A program made the translations under genes and the position numbers. Under the pieces are notes generated by a model. It had not been told where the DNA came from. It saw nothing but the letters and a program-made list of their open reading frames with translations, and searched no databases. From the NCBI RefSeq assembly GCF_913776295.1, contig NZ_CAJYOJ010000064.1:1-64000 (forward strand): a stretch of 64,000 nucleotides of DNA, written 5' to 3'. This document shows positions 8,086 to 16,647 of this stretch, one piece after another. The stretch's first letter is position 1. Every line of letters begins with the position of its first letter. This stretch comes from an uncultured Pedobacter sp. (lineage in GTDB: Bacteria > Bacteroidota > Bacteroidia > Sphingobacteriales > Sphingobacteriaceae).

Positions 8086-9435
8086 ATGCATAAAACCGTT
8101 GTTATCGATATCGTAGCCCTATCCACCTCTGTAATAGGAAAACATACCCCTTTTCTCCAGAAATACATCGCTGAGCGCCACCTCACCACTATTGAACCTT
8201 TGTTGCCAGCGGTTACCACGGCTGTGCAATCAAGTTATCTGACGGGCAAATTCCCTTCAGAAAACGGTATTGTGGGTAATGGCTGGTATGACCATGAGGA
8301 TGCCGAAATCAAATTCTGGAAACAGTCTAACAAACTGGTTAATGCTGATAAAATATGGGATCTGGCTAAAAAAGAAGACCCGAATTTTACCTGTGCCAAT
8401 ATGTTCTGGTGGTACAATATGTATTCTACAGTTGATTTTTCGGTAACACCGCGGCCTAACTACCTTGCCGATGGACGTAAACTGCCTGATTGTTATTCAC
8501 AACCGGCCGAACTCCGCGACTATTTGCAGGCCAAGCTGGGGCAGTTTCCTTTGTTCCAGTTCTGGGGACCAGGTGCAAATATCAAATCCACAAGATGGAT
8601 TGCAGATGCCTCGATGGAAACCGAGAAACTGCATCATCCAACACTTACCTTAATCTATTTGCCCCATTTAGATTATTGTTTGCAAAAGTTTGGCCCTGAG
8701 CTGGATCAAGTGAGTGCCGAGCTGAAAGAAATTGATCAGGTGGTAGAAGAACTCGTGCATTTTTATGAAAGCAAGGGTGCGCGCATCATCTTACTTTCTG
8801 AATATGGCATTGCACCGGTAAATCAGCCCATTCATTTGAACCGTTTGTTCAGAGAAAACGGCTTGATCCAGATCCGTGAAGAAAGAGGATTAGAATTGCT
8901 TGATGCGGGGGCATCGAAAGCCTTCGTAGTGGCCGACCATCAGGTGGCACATGTTTATATCAACGATAAAAATGTAACTGAACAGGTAAAAGCGCTACTG
9001 AAAAATGTAGCTGGAATTGATTTGATACTTGATAAAACAGCGCAGGAACAATACCATATTAACCATAAACGTTCGGGCGATCTCGTACTGGTTGCGAAAG
9101 AAAACAGCTGGTTCACCTATTATTTTTGGTTAGATGATGCCAAGGCACCGGATTATGCCAGGGTGGTGGATATCCACAAAAAACCCGGATACGATCCGGT
9201 AGAAATGTTTATGACCTCAAAATTAAGGGCAGGGTATAAGCTCCTGAGAAAAAAGGCAGGCTTCCGGTACGTAATGGATGTAATTCCGCTTGATGCTACT
9301 TTGGTTAAAGGATCGCATGGTGGCATTAATATAGCTGATCAATATAAGCCTGTCCTGGTTACTTCAAAAGCAATTGATAAAAAATTGCAGGCGCCAGATG
9401 TTTATCAGGTAATTTGGGATAGTTTAACTGTTTAA
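8086..9435 (+). CDS. eboF: EboF, alkaline phosphatase-superfamily nucleotide pyrophosphatase-like protein
   Basis: A 449-residue member of the type I phosphodiesterase/nucleotide pyrophosphatase branch. The nucleophile region is PAVTTAVQSSYLTGKFP (about residues 42-58) with the expected Thr, and the ENGIVGNGWY block that follows is typical. Metal-binding elements appear as YLPHLDYCLQKFG (about 189-201), SEYG (about 245) and SHGG (about 409). No signal peptide is visible, so it probably acts in the cytoplasm. Together with EboA-E it completes the six-gene ebo set. A weak hairpin follows the stop, then the repeat-rich stretch begins, so the operon likely ends here. Confidence 0.88.
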   Translation: MHKTVVIDIVALSTSVIGKHTPFLQKYIAERHLTTIEPLLPAVTTAVQSSYLTGKFPSENGIVGNGWYDHEDAEIKFWKQSNKLVNADKIWDLAKKEDPNFTCANMFWWYNMYSTVDFSVTPRPNYLADGRKLPDCYSQPAELRDYLQAKLGQFPLFQFWGPGANIKSTRWIADASMETEKLHHPTLTLIYLPHLDYCLQKFGPELDQVSAELKEIDQVVEELVHFYESKGARIILLSEYGIAPVNQPIHLNRLFRENGLIQIREERGLELLDAGASKAFVVADHQVAHVYINDKNVTEQVKALLKNVAGIDLILDKTAQEQYHINHKRSGDLVLVAKENSWFTYYFWLDDAKAPDYARVVDIHKKPGYDPVEMFMTSKLRAGYKLLRKKAGFRYVMDVIPLDATLVKGSHGGINIADQYKPVLVTSKAIDKKLQAPDVYQVIWDSLTV

Positions 9436-9520
9436 AAAATCACAAAAAATCGTGATTGCGGGAAGGCTTTTTCAGCCGACGAAGCCTGGCCTGCAGCAAA
9501 CAGACAAACTTTATATTAAG

Positions 9521-9569
9521 GATTGCTTTCGTGAAAGATTGCTTGGTCGTTCCTCCTCGCAAGGACGAC
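9521..9569. repeat. Short palindromic intergenic repeat (family A)
   Basis: Contains GTCGTTCCTCCTCGCAAGG followed by ACGAC: GTCGT-CCT pairs with AGGACGAC with one bulged T. This type of sequence is common between genes in Pedobacter-like genomes (recalled, not searched). The 9452-9769 stretch has open frames on both strands, but they follow the repeats and are not credible genes. Confidence 0.5.
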
Positions 9570-9646
9570 AGTTATTGGGTTTGCGGATTGAAAGGTTAGA
9601 ATTTTTCAAATACATTGAAAGTTTGAAGACAGATATCCAATGGGTA

Positions 9647-9743
9647 TCATTTCCGCAGCGGAGAACCCAAAGGCTCAGCAAAGCTGAATCTTTAACTTGG
9701 TCCAAAGATCTCACTACTACGCTTTGCTTCGCTCTAGATGACG
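9647..9743. repeat. Dispersed imperfect palindrome (family B, copy 1)
   Basis: Shares GAGAACCCAAAGGCTCAGC with the copy at 39276-39380 (one mismatch) and ends with TAGATGACG like the other two copies. The ends are inverted to each other (TCATTTCC... and ...TAGATGACG). It lies downstream of eboF in the decayed stretch. Confidence 0.6.
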
Positions 9744-9897
9744 CTGATTTTGGAATCTGTAATTGGTAGTATTTCAAATGACAGATATTTTGGTGTTTTC
9801 GATTAGTAAAGATCTTCGACTGGCTTTCCGTAGAAGTCCTTTGGACAGACTGACAATGTGTATACTTGTACTTTTTTAACCCCTGACCTCAAATTTA

Positions 9898-10287
9898 TTA
9901 TTTCCTTACAAATTTATACCCACATCCCTCAATACAGGGCGGATTAAGTTCCAGTAATTTTGCGGAGACACGGTATCTGAAGATCGTTGGCGTTTTGTGG
10001 GTTTTGCTGTAAACCTCCATTTTTACACTGTCTAAAATCCTAAATGAAAATAACTCTGGAAAGTCATCTCCCTCAAATTTACCAGCTTGATTTCCTGTTT
10101 TTTCCAGTCTAAGGTACTTGGCTGCATCGATAACTTTTGTTTACTTACCCTGTCCATTACCGATATCAAACAGGGTTTCGGTCAGTTTCCATTTTACATA
10201 AACTTCGCCCTGGCCATCATTCGCTGTTTTTTTGCACGAAGAACTAATGATAACTGCAACTGCTAAAAGAAGTAATATTTTTCTCAT
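9898..10287 (-). pseudogene. Small lipoprotein gene interrupted by an in-frame stop codon
   Basis: Read from the ATG at 10287, the frame encodes a lipoprotein signal peptide (MRKILLLLAVAVIISSSCKK, lipobox Cys at residue 18), then a short hydrophilic part ending GNGQGK, then TAA at 10141-10143 (codon 49). The same frame continues without any shift for another 80 codons (TKVIDAAKYLRLEK... to ...GCGYKFVRK) to a TAA at 9898. The part after the stop reads like a normal protein, so a single nonsense change is the simplest explanation. Total length would be 129 residues. The family is unknown to me. It could also be a sequencing error. Confidence 0.7.
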
Positions 10288-10319
10288 AACGTTTAATTTA
10301 TGGCTTATACGGTAATGGA

Positions 10320-10542
10320 CCCCAAAACGCTACCGGAAATCTCTATTAATTGTTGCTGTTTATAGCAACATCTCTAGTTATGTAGGTAAAAATGGTTCAG
10401 CTGGTCGGCCTGCTGTTTCGTATTCCGATTATCAGGGGGCGGAACAAGCTTGTATAGAATATGGTGGTCGGTTTGATTACATTAATAAGAGTATCAACCT
10501 TCATGTTGCCATTAAAGCCGGCATAACTTTCCGTTGCACATA
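10320..10542 (+). other. Open-frame fragment of unknown origin
   Basis: From just after a TAA at about 10312 the plus strand is open for more than 70 codons and reads like protein (SYVGKNGSAGRPAVSYSDY, then EQACIEYGGRF), but there is no start codon of its own and it runs into the antisense of the XRE gene. It may be the remnant of a larger gene lost in this decayed stretch. I cannot name the family. Confidence 0.25.
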
Positions 10543-10800
10543 TTATTCCAGTCCGGCACTGAAATCTACTCCAAAATCAAAATCAAGAAGTACCGTTGGG
10601 TGCACTTTTAAACCGATGGCCAGTCTCATAATGGTAATGAAATTGGGGCTGGTTTCTCCGTTTTCATATTTAATGATATCTCCGGTGTTAACCCCACTTC
10701 TTTTGTAAAATTCGCGATAAGAAAGTTCCTGTTTCTCTTTTAAGGATTTTAAATGCTCGCCAAAGCTTTTCAGAATTATTTTTTCTTTCTCACTGATCAT
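10543..10800 (-). CDS. Small XRE-family helix-turn-helix regulator
   Basis: An 85-residue protein made almost only of a Cro/C1-type helix-turn-helix: FGEHLKSLKEKQELSYREF (about residues 13-31), then the recognition region SGVNTGDIIKYENGETSP (about 35-52) and the closing helix ITIMRLAIGLKV. The last dozen residues are acidic. Such small XRE proteins are found both as stand-alone repressors and as antitoxins; no toxin-like gene is next to it. An inverted repeat 52 bp upstream (10852-10875) is a candidate operator. DNA-binding function sure, targets unknown. Confidence 0.85.
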   Translation of the reverse strand: MISEKEKIILKSFGEHLKSLKEKQELSYREFYKRSGVNTGDIIKYENGETSPNFITIMRLAIGLKVHPTVLLDFDFGVDFSAGLE

Positions 10801-10851
10801 TTCATTGCTGATAAAAATACAATTGGCAATGTCTTTTATATTTTATTTAAA

Positions 10852-10875
10852 AATGTCATGCAATTACTTGACATT
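10852..10875. promoter_or_regulatory. Inverted repeat upstream of the XRE gene, candidate operator
   Basis: AATGTCA (10852-10858) and TGACATT (10869-10875) are perfect 7-bp inverted arms with a 10-bp spacer, and a third AATGTC half-site lies at 10828-10833. The position before the XRE start suggests autoregulation (inference). Confidence 0.45.
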
Positions 10876-10955
10876 TGTCTTTTTTTTATTTAGGTTTACG
10901 TAACAAAAAAAATAGACTACTAAAAGGTAAAATTAAGAGTCTTGCAACCTCAAAT

Positions 10956-11077
10956 CTCACGCCGTTGGAGCAAGACAGCAGATTTTATCCCATTTCTTAT
11001 AGCGGAATTGCTATCTTTAGCTTTTCTAAAATAAGAGTGGGCTTCTGCTGTAATTCCATTTCAACGTAAGGCGTGAG
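10956..11077. repeat. Large imperfect palindrome in a non-coding stretch
   Basis: Nested inverted arms: CTCACGCC (10956-10963) with GGCGTGAG (11070-11077), GTTG with CAAC (10964-10967, 11062-11065) and ACAGCAGA with TCTGCTGT (10975-10982, 11044-11051). The RNA would fold into a long interrupted hairpin on either strand. Could be a structured RNA, a miniature mobile element or a decayed repeat. No gene is credible between 10801 and 12197; the 97-codon frame at 11583-11876 lacks supporting features. Confidence 0.5.
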
Positions 11078-11321
11078 AAACATTATGAGGTTATGGTTTG
11101 GGAAGCCCACTTTTCTTCTCTCCGGCAAGACTCATAACATAATGTTATGGGCAGGCAAAAAACAGATAGCATAATTGAGCAGATACTTACCAAAGTAAGT
11201 GCATGTTATTGTGCCATTTTATTTTCCCGCCTTTTTCAAATATTTCTATACCAGTCTCTGTCCAGTTGTCCATTCGATAGGCTTTATGCCTTGAAACCTA
11301 AAAACCCGGAATGATCTTTTG

Positions 11322-11387
11322 ATAAGGCAGGCTAGCCTTGAAGGTTAATGAAAATTTAGGTTTTTTAATGATGATGGCCTGCCTTAT
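11322..11387. repeat. Hairpin with 11-bp perfect arms
   Basis: ATAAGGCAGGC (11322-11332) pairs perfectly with GCCTGCCTTAT (11377-11387). Part of the loop, TTTAGGTT (11355-11362), is complementary to AACCTAAA upstream (11295-11302), which would allow a competing or pseudoknot-like pairing. The surrounding 700 bp hold no gene I can support. Confidence 0.45.
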
Positions 11388-12197
11388 TCCGCTTTGCAGA
11401 GATTATTTGATACGCCGGTAGTGCTTCTGTGCTAACGGGATATCTTATAAAAAATAAGTGGCTTGCGCTGCAATGGGATTGTTATGTCTAAATTTTTCGC
11501 TTAACACTGCTTTTTCCGCCAGACAGATTTCTTAATAACACTAATTTTTAAGTTCAAACCAACCCCGTCACGTCATCAAAAAATGAGATTCAATAATGCT
11601 TATTTGCCTCTTTTTTTCTTTTGCTGGGCTTTGTTGTACAGTCCGCTAGTGATTTGGTATGCTTTTGAACAAAATGAAAATTTGAAATCCGTTAATATGA
11701 GGGTCAGGCATCATGATGAGACGGCTGAGCGAAGGAGTTTTGATTGTTGTTCTTTTACTGATACATCATTCAGGTTTACAACCGGGCATGATCCTAAAGG
11801 TTGCAATTTAAGCGATGAAAACATTCCATTTGTTTTTTATAAAACTGATCAATGTGGAGCGCATAAGAAAAATTAGGTGGTTTCTGCCTGATTGCCGCAT
11901 GCACGAAAGTTTAAACCAGACGAAAAGGGTGGTTTTGCTATTACATTTTGCAAACATTCTCTTTTTGGAATTGAATCTGCTGGCAGGACTTTCTTATTTA
12001 AATATCAACTAACCATTACAAAACCATTAGCAAAGATTTCGGTGTAGCATTTTTATCCTTAAAATGTTAAGCGGATTAACAAATTATCTGATGCCGGTAC
12101 TCCTGATCCGCAAAACAGGTACGGCAAGCTTTAGCGCAGTTTTTAAAACTGCCTAAAGCCTTTTGAAATTCCGATTCAGGCTAATTAACTCAATTTT

Positions 12198-13451
12198 ATG
12201 AAAGTATTTATTGCGACAGGCATGATGCTTGTTTTTTCAGTTTTTTTATATGCCCAGGGGCCACCAATGGCCTTAAATTTGGGTGATCGGGTGCCAGATG
12301 CTTTTTGGACCAACCCCAGAAATTTCATGGTGGATGGCAAGGTCGTGCAGAAGGATATGCAGCAATTTAAAGGTAAACCGTTGATTATTGATTTTTGGGC
12401 TACTTTCTGTATTCCATGTATTAAAGGGATGCCAGAACAAGAAAGGCTTTCCAGGCTTTTCCGGAAGGAGATCAATATCGTAAGCGTAACGACGGATAAC
12501 GAGAAACAGGTTTCCACTTTTTATTCTTCAGAAAGAAATCCCATTGGCAGGGATTTTACTTCAATTGTAAATGATAAAGAGTTAAACCGACTCTTTCTAC
12601 ACAATAAGATTCCTCATTTGGTTTGGATCGATAGCCAGGGAATAGTAAGAAATACCACCGAGGGAGATGCACTATCGGAAGCAAATATTAAGGCAGCCCT
12701 ATCTGGAAATTTAAGTGTATCCCCCTTAAATTACATTTATCCAAATACGGTTTTAATGATGAACCGGAATCCGGAGGGCATGCAATCGTTTAACCTGTTA
12801 ATTAAAGGCAGAATACCAGGTATTTCGAGCTCAATGTTTCGCTCAAACGGGGCAAATACTGGAATGATCATTTTCAATCATCCGCTACGGTGGATATACA
12901 GTGTGCTGGCAAGGGGAGAATTCAGTTGGTTCTCGGATCAGCGTTTTAAACTTGATTTCGAGGATACAGATGGTTTTAATAATCCATCTTTAGATCCTGA
13001 AAATCTTTGGACTGTAGACTTATGGGTGCCAAAGGAAAAATCTGCTTCGTTAAAAAAACTGACGATGAAGTACCTGAACGAAAATTCGGGATTTTCGGCC
13101 TCAGTAAAAGTAATCAACACCGCGGTGTATAAATTAAAGTATTTACCATCAAAGGCTACCCGCCAGCTGAAAACAAAGGGTGGACGGCCAGCTAATCTGG
13201 GTTTTCATAAAGGATCGACATTTATCAACCAACCCATAACCCACCTGATAAATAATATTCAAGATTGTGCCTTTGTTAAATATCCGGTTTTGAACGATAC
13301 CCAGCTCAGTTTTATGATTGATATGGAACTTTCAGAAGTGAAAGATATTGCAGCGTTAAATGCATTGCTAAACCCATACGGTTTATGGCTGGTAGCCGGT
13401 CGTCAGAAACTGGAAATGCTTGTAGTCAGTAAAACCGATAAAACAAATTAA
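12198..13451 (+). CDS. TlpA-like thioredoxin-fold protein with a DUF3738-like C-terminal part
   Basis: A 417-residue exported protein. Residues 1-20 are a signal peptide. Residues about 25-170 form a TlpA/ResA-type thioredoxin domain with the active site FWATFCIPCIKGMPE (Cys71 and Cys74) and the IPHLVWID segment holding the cis-Pro loop. The C-terminal part ends with a pattern (YPVLNDTQLSFMID, then ALNALLNPYGLWLVAGRQ) that resembles the DUF3738-type domain often attached to such proteins in this group (moderately sure). It is 1 base from the SusC gene, so it is the first gene of a tlpA-susC-susD operon. Likely a periplasmic thiol reductase or disulfide shuttle serving the transporter or its cargo (inference). 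Confidence 0.85.
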   Translation: MKVFIATGMMLVFSVFLYAQGPPMALNLGDRVPDAFWTNPRNFMVDGKVVQKDMQQFKGKPLIIDFWATFCIPCIKGMPEQERLSRLFRKEINIVSVTTDNEKQVSTFYSSERNPIGRDFTSIVNDKELNRLFLHNKIPHLVWIDSQGIVRNTTEGDALSEANIKAALSGNLSVSPLNYIYPNTVLMMNRNPEGMQSFNLLIKGRIPGISSSMFRSNGANTGMIIFNHPLRWIYSVLARGEFSWFSDQRFKLDFEDTDGFNNPSLDPENLWTVDLWVPKEKSASLKKLTMKYLNENSGFSASVKVINTAVYKLKYLPSKATRQLKTKGGRPANLGFHKGSTFINQPITHLINNIQDCAFVKYPVLNDTQLSFMIDMELSEVKDIAALNALLNPYGLWLVAGRQKLEMLVVSKTDKTN

Positions 13452-13452
13452 T

Positions 13453-16400
13453 ATGAGATACATCTTATTTTTAACTGCTTTCCTCATTGCATTGAGCACA
13501 ACTGCCCAGGAGAAATTAGCCGGCATAAAGGTTTTTAATGCAGAAGCGAAAACTCCTTTGGAAGGGGTGGTCCTAAAATTTACAACAATTAACAAAACCT
13601 TACTTAGTGATAGTGCAGGGAAGGTTTTGATTCCGAAATATACCGGGGCGTACACCATTGAAGTAGGCCACATGGGTTATGAAAAAACTTTAGTGAAACT
13701 AAATCTGCCCTTAAAGGCTGATCTGATCATTTACTTACAGCCTACAGTAAGGTTGCTGGACGAGGTACAGGTGCATACAGGTTACCAGACCTTGCCGAAG
13801 GAACGCTCTACAGGCTCATTTACCAATTTAGACAATAAACTATTGTCGCAACAGGTTGGGCCTAACATTATCTCCAGATTAGAGGCAGTTTCATCAGGGC
13901 TGATCGTTGACCGGTCTACCAACAGCGGTGGAAGGCTGATGATCCGCGGATTAAGTTCGATACAGGGGCCGAAAGCGCCACTGATTGTACTGGATAATTT
14001 TCCTTACGAGGGCGACATCAACAATATAAATCCCAACGATGTGGAAAGTATCACCATTTTGAAAGATGCAGCTGCTTCGAGTATATGGGGCGCGCGTGCT
14101 GGAAATGGAGTGGTGGTTATCACATCCAAAAACGGGCGGTTTAATTCGAAAGTCAAGATCGATGCAAATATCAATACCAGTGTCGTTCAAAGCCCTGACT
14201 TTTCCAGGTTAAAGCAGATCACTTCGGCTGATTATATTGATAACGAAATCTTTCTTTTTTCAAAAGGTTTTTATCAATCGCAAGTCAATAATGCTCAACA
14301 GCCAGCCTTAAGCCCCATTGTAGAACTATTGCTGAAAAAAAAGAACGGAACAGTATCGAATGATGACGCGCAGGCAGAGATTGACAGGTTAAAGTCGCTG
14401 GATGTAAGGGACCAGTATAAGCAGTATTTTTATTCAGCCGGATTAAATAATCAGGCTTCTGTTAATATCTCCGGTGGGCAGGAATCGTTTAAATGGTACT
14501 CGTCTGTTGCCATTGATGACAACAGATCGGTAACAGATGCTGTTTTCAGGAAGTTCAATTCAAAAATGAGCATGACTTACAAGCCCTATAAAAGCCTGGA
14601 GGTTAGCACCGGATTTTATTATACCAATAGTACTGCGCGCACAGGAAAGCCAGATTATGGCAGTATCGCTTCCATTTCTGGCAATCTTTATCCTTATGCA
14701 GAATTTGCGGATGCCAGTGGCAACGCCCTTGCCATTCCAAAGGAAAGGCGTGCATCTTATCTGAGTGGATTGGCAGGTGGCCTTTTGGGTGATTGGAGAT
14801 ATTATCCTTTAACGGATTACCAGCATGTTAACAACCAGATCAAGGTAGGAGACCTGCTTCTTGATGCCGCTTTAATGCAAAAATTACCTTATGGGTTTTC
14901 TGTTACGTTAAAATACCAATATGAAAACCAGGAACGGAAAAATCCGGTGCTTAGCGATGAGCAAAGTTATTTTGCCCGTAACTTGGTTAATGATTTCGCT
15001 CAATATGCAAACAATGTTTTAAGTTATAAGATACCGAAGGGAGGAATTCTGGATAATTCTTTCAACTCTTTACAGGTTCATAATCTGCGCGGGCAGCTAA
15101 ACTATGGCCTAAGTACACCAGTACATGTGATAGCAGGATTTATCGGTGCAGAAACAAGGGCGTCGTCGGTTAACGGATTGTCTTCCAGGTTGTATGGTTT
15201 CAGGGATGATATTATTTCTGCGGGCGTGGTTGACTATACGACTGCATATCCCTCACTTGTTACCGGAAACAATTCATTTATACCAGACAGAAACGGAATC
15301 ATATCTACAGATACGCGATTCGTTTCCGTTTTTTCCAATTTATCTTATTCCTATAAATCCAGATATACCGTTACCCTGAGCGGCAGAAGGGATGCCTCCA
15401 ATCTTTTTGGGGTTAACACCAATGATAAATGGAATTTACTTTGGTCAGCAGGGTTACTATGGAACCTGTCAAATGAGCATTTTTTTAACAAAGACCTTTT
15501 CAGTTCGCTTAAGATCAGGGCAACTTATGGGCTTACCGGTAACATTGATCCAGCTATGACTGCAGTATCAACTATTGTTTATGTAGGAAACTCTTCCAAT
15601 ACCGGACTGCCATATGCCAGATTCAATACCTACTCTAATCCTTCCTTACAATGGGAAACATCCTCAATGACAAATCTGGGTGTGGATTTCTCGATGTGGA
15701 AAGACCGCTTGTCTGGTTCCCTGGAGTATTTTCATAAAAAGGGAAAAGATTTATTTGGTTTTGCGAGTCTGGATTATTCTGGTGGTGTAGGCCAATCTAT
15801 TATTAAAAACGTGGCCGAGATGAGCGGGAACGGCTGGGAGATTCAGCTTAACTCCATCAATACGGAAGGCCGGTTGGTCTGGAAAAGCAGTTTTAATATA
15901 AGTGGTTACCGGGATAGGATTGATAAATATTTATTGACAAATTACCAGGGAAGCAACTTTTTAGGCATTGCAGGGGGACCTTCAATCTCTGGCGTAATTG
16001 GAAGTCCGGTTTACTCGATGTATGGTTACAAGTGGGGCGGCTTGGATCCTGCCAACGGCGATCCCATAGGATACCTCAATGGCAACACCAGTAAGGATTA
16101 TAATTTAATTACCGGGCAGGGAACACAGCTTTCGGACATGGTTTATTATGGTTCTGCTGTGCCCAGGATATTTGGTGGCTTAGGCAACGGTTTTCATTAT
16201 GGTAACCTCGAACTTAATGTTCACTTTAGCTTTAAGCTTGATTATTTTTTCAGGAGAAATTCCATTCAGTATGCTAATTTAAATATTTCAGGATTGGGGC
16301 ATGCTGACTATAGCTTGCGCTGGAAACAGCCAGGCGATGAACTTAACACGGATGTACCTTCGCAAATATATCCGACAGTTAGTGCCAGGGATAATTTTTA

Positions 16401-16641
16401 CCGGGGTTCTGAGGTGCTGATCACAAAAGGCGATCATATCCGCTTGCAGTATATCAATGTGGGTTACAGCCCAAAAATTCAGTCGAAGGTATTTAGAAGT
16501 TTTACAGTTTATGCTACCGTTTCGAATTTGGGCCTAATATGGGCGGCAAATAAACAGGGTTTAGATCCTGACTATGAAATTGGTCTAGCTGGTTTGGTAC
16601 CTCCCAAAACATTTTCAGTTGGCCTTCGGACGAGCTTTTAA
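13453..16641 (+). CDS. SusC/RagA-family TonB-linked outer membrane protein
   Basis: A 1062-residue outer membrane transporter. Residues 1-18 are a signal peptide; about 25-95 form a carboxypeptidase-like regulatory domain; about 110-225 are the TonB plug with the SusC signatures RLMIRGLSSIQGPKAPLIV and SITILKDAAASSIWGARAGN; the rest is the 22-strand barrel ending in an aromatic residue (SVGLRTSF). SusC proteins take up oligosaccharides, peptides or other large nutrients together with a SusD lid. No polysaccharide-degrading enzyme or FecI/FecR pair is close; the neighbours are thiol-redox proteins instead, which argues for an unusual cargo. Confidence 0.95.
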   Translation: MRYILFLTAFLIALSTTAQEKLAGIKVFNAEAKTPLEGVVLKFTTINKTLLSDSAGKVLIPKYTGAYTIEVGHMGYEKTLVKLNLPLKADLIIYLQPTVRLLDEVQVHTGYQTLPKERSTGSFTNLDNKLLSQQVGPNIISRLEAVSSGLIVDRSTNSGGRLMIRGLSSIQGPKAPLIVLDNFPYEGDINNINPNDVESITILKDAAASSIWGARAGNGVVVITSKNGRFNSKVKIDANINTSVVQSPDFSRLKQITSADYIDNEIFLFSKGFYQSQVNNAQQPALSPIVELLLKKKNGTVSNDDAQAEIDRLKSLDVRDQYKQYFYSAGLNNQASVNISGGQESFKWYSSVAIDDNRSVTDAVFRKFNSKMSMTYKPYKSLEVSTGFYYTNSTARTGKPDYGSIASISGNLYPYAEFADASGNALAIPKERRASYLSGLAGGLLGDWRYYPLTDYQHVNNQIKVGDLLLDAALMQKLPYGFSVTLKYQYENQERKNPVLSDEQSYFARNLVNDFAQYANNVLSYKIPKGGILDNSFNSLQVHNLRGQLNYGLSTPVHVIAGFIGAETRASSVNGLSSRLYGFRDDIISAGVVDYTTAYPSLVTGNNSFIPDRNGIISTDTRFVSVFSNLSYSYKSRYTVTLSGRRDASNLFGVNTNDKWNLLWSAGLLWNLSNEHFFNKDLFSSLKIRATYGLTGNIDPAMTAVSTIVYVGNSSNTGLPYARFNTYSNPSLQWETSSMTNLGVDFSMWKDRLSGSLEYFHKKGKDLFGFASLDYSGGVGQSIIKNVAEMSGNGWEIQLNSINTEGRLVWKSSFNISGYRDRIDKYLLTNYQGSNFLGIAGGPSISGVIGSPVYSMYGYKWGGLDPANGDPIGYLNGNTSKDYNLITGQGTQLSDMVYYGSAVPRIFGGLGNGFHYGNLELNVHFSFKLDYFFRRNSIQYANLNISGLGHADYSLRWKQPGDELNTDVPSQIYPTVSARDNFYRGSEVLITKGDHIRLQYINVGYSPKIQSKVFRSFTVYATVSNLGLIWAANKQGLDPDYEIGLAGLVPPKTFSVGLRTSF

Positions 16642-16647
16642 TCTTAA

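Noticed and set aside
9452..9777. Open frames of 88-105 codons on both strands after eboF
   Set aside because: They run through palindromic repeat sequence, overlap each other on opposite strands and read like no protein; explained by the repeats.
11583..12012. Two overlapping open frames of 97 and 65 codons
   Set aside because: No recognisable domain, odd composition and overlapping frames; the first has a hydrophobic start but nothing after it looks like a protein.
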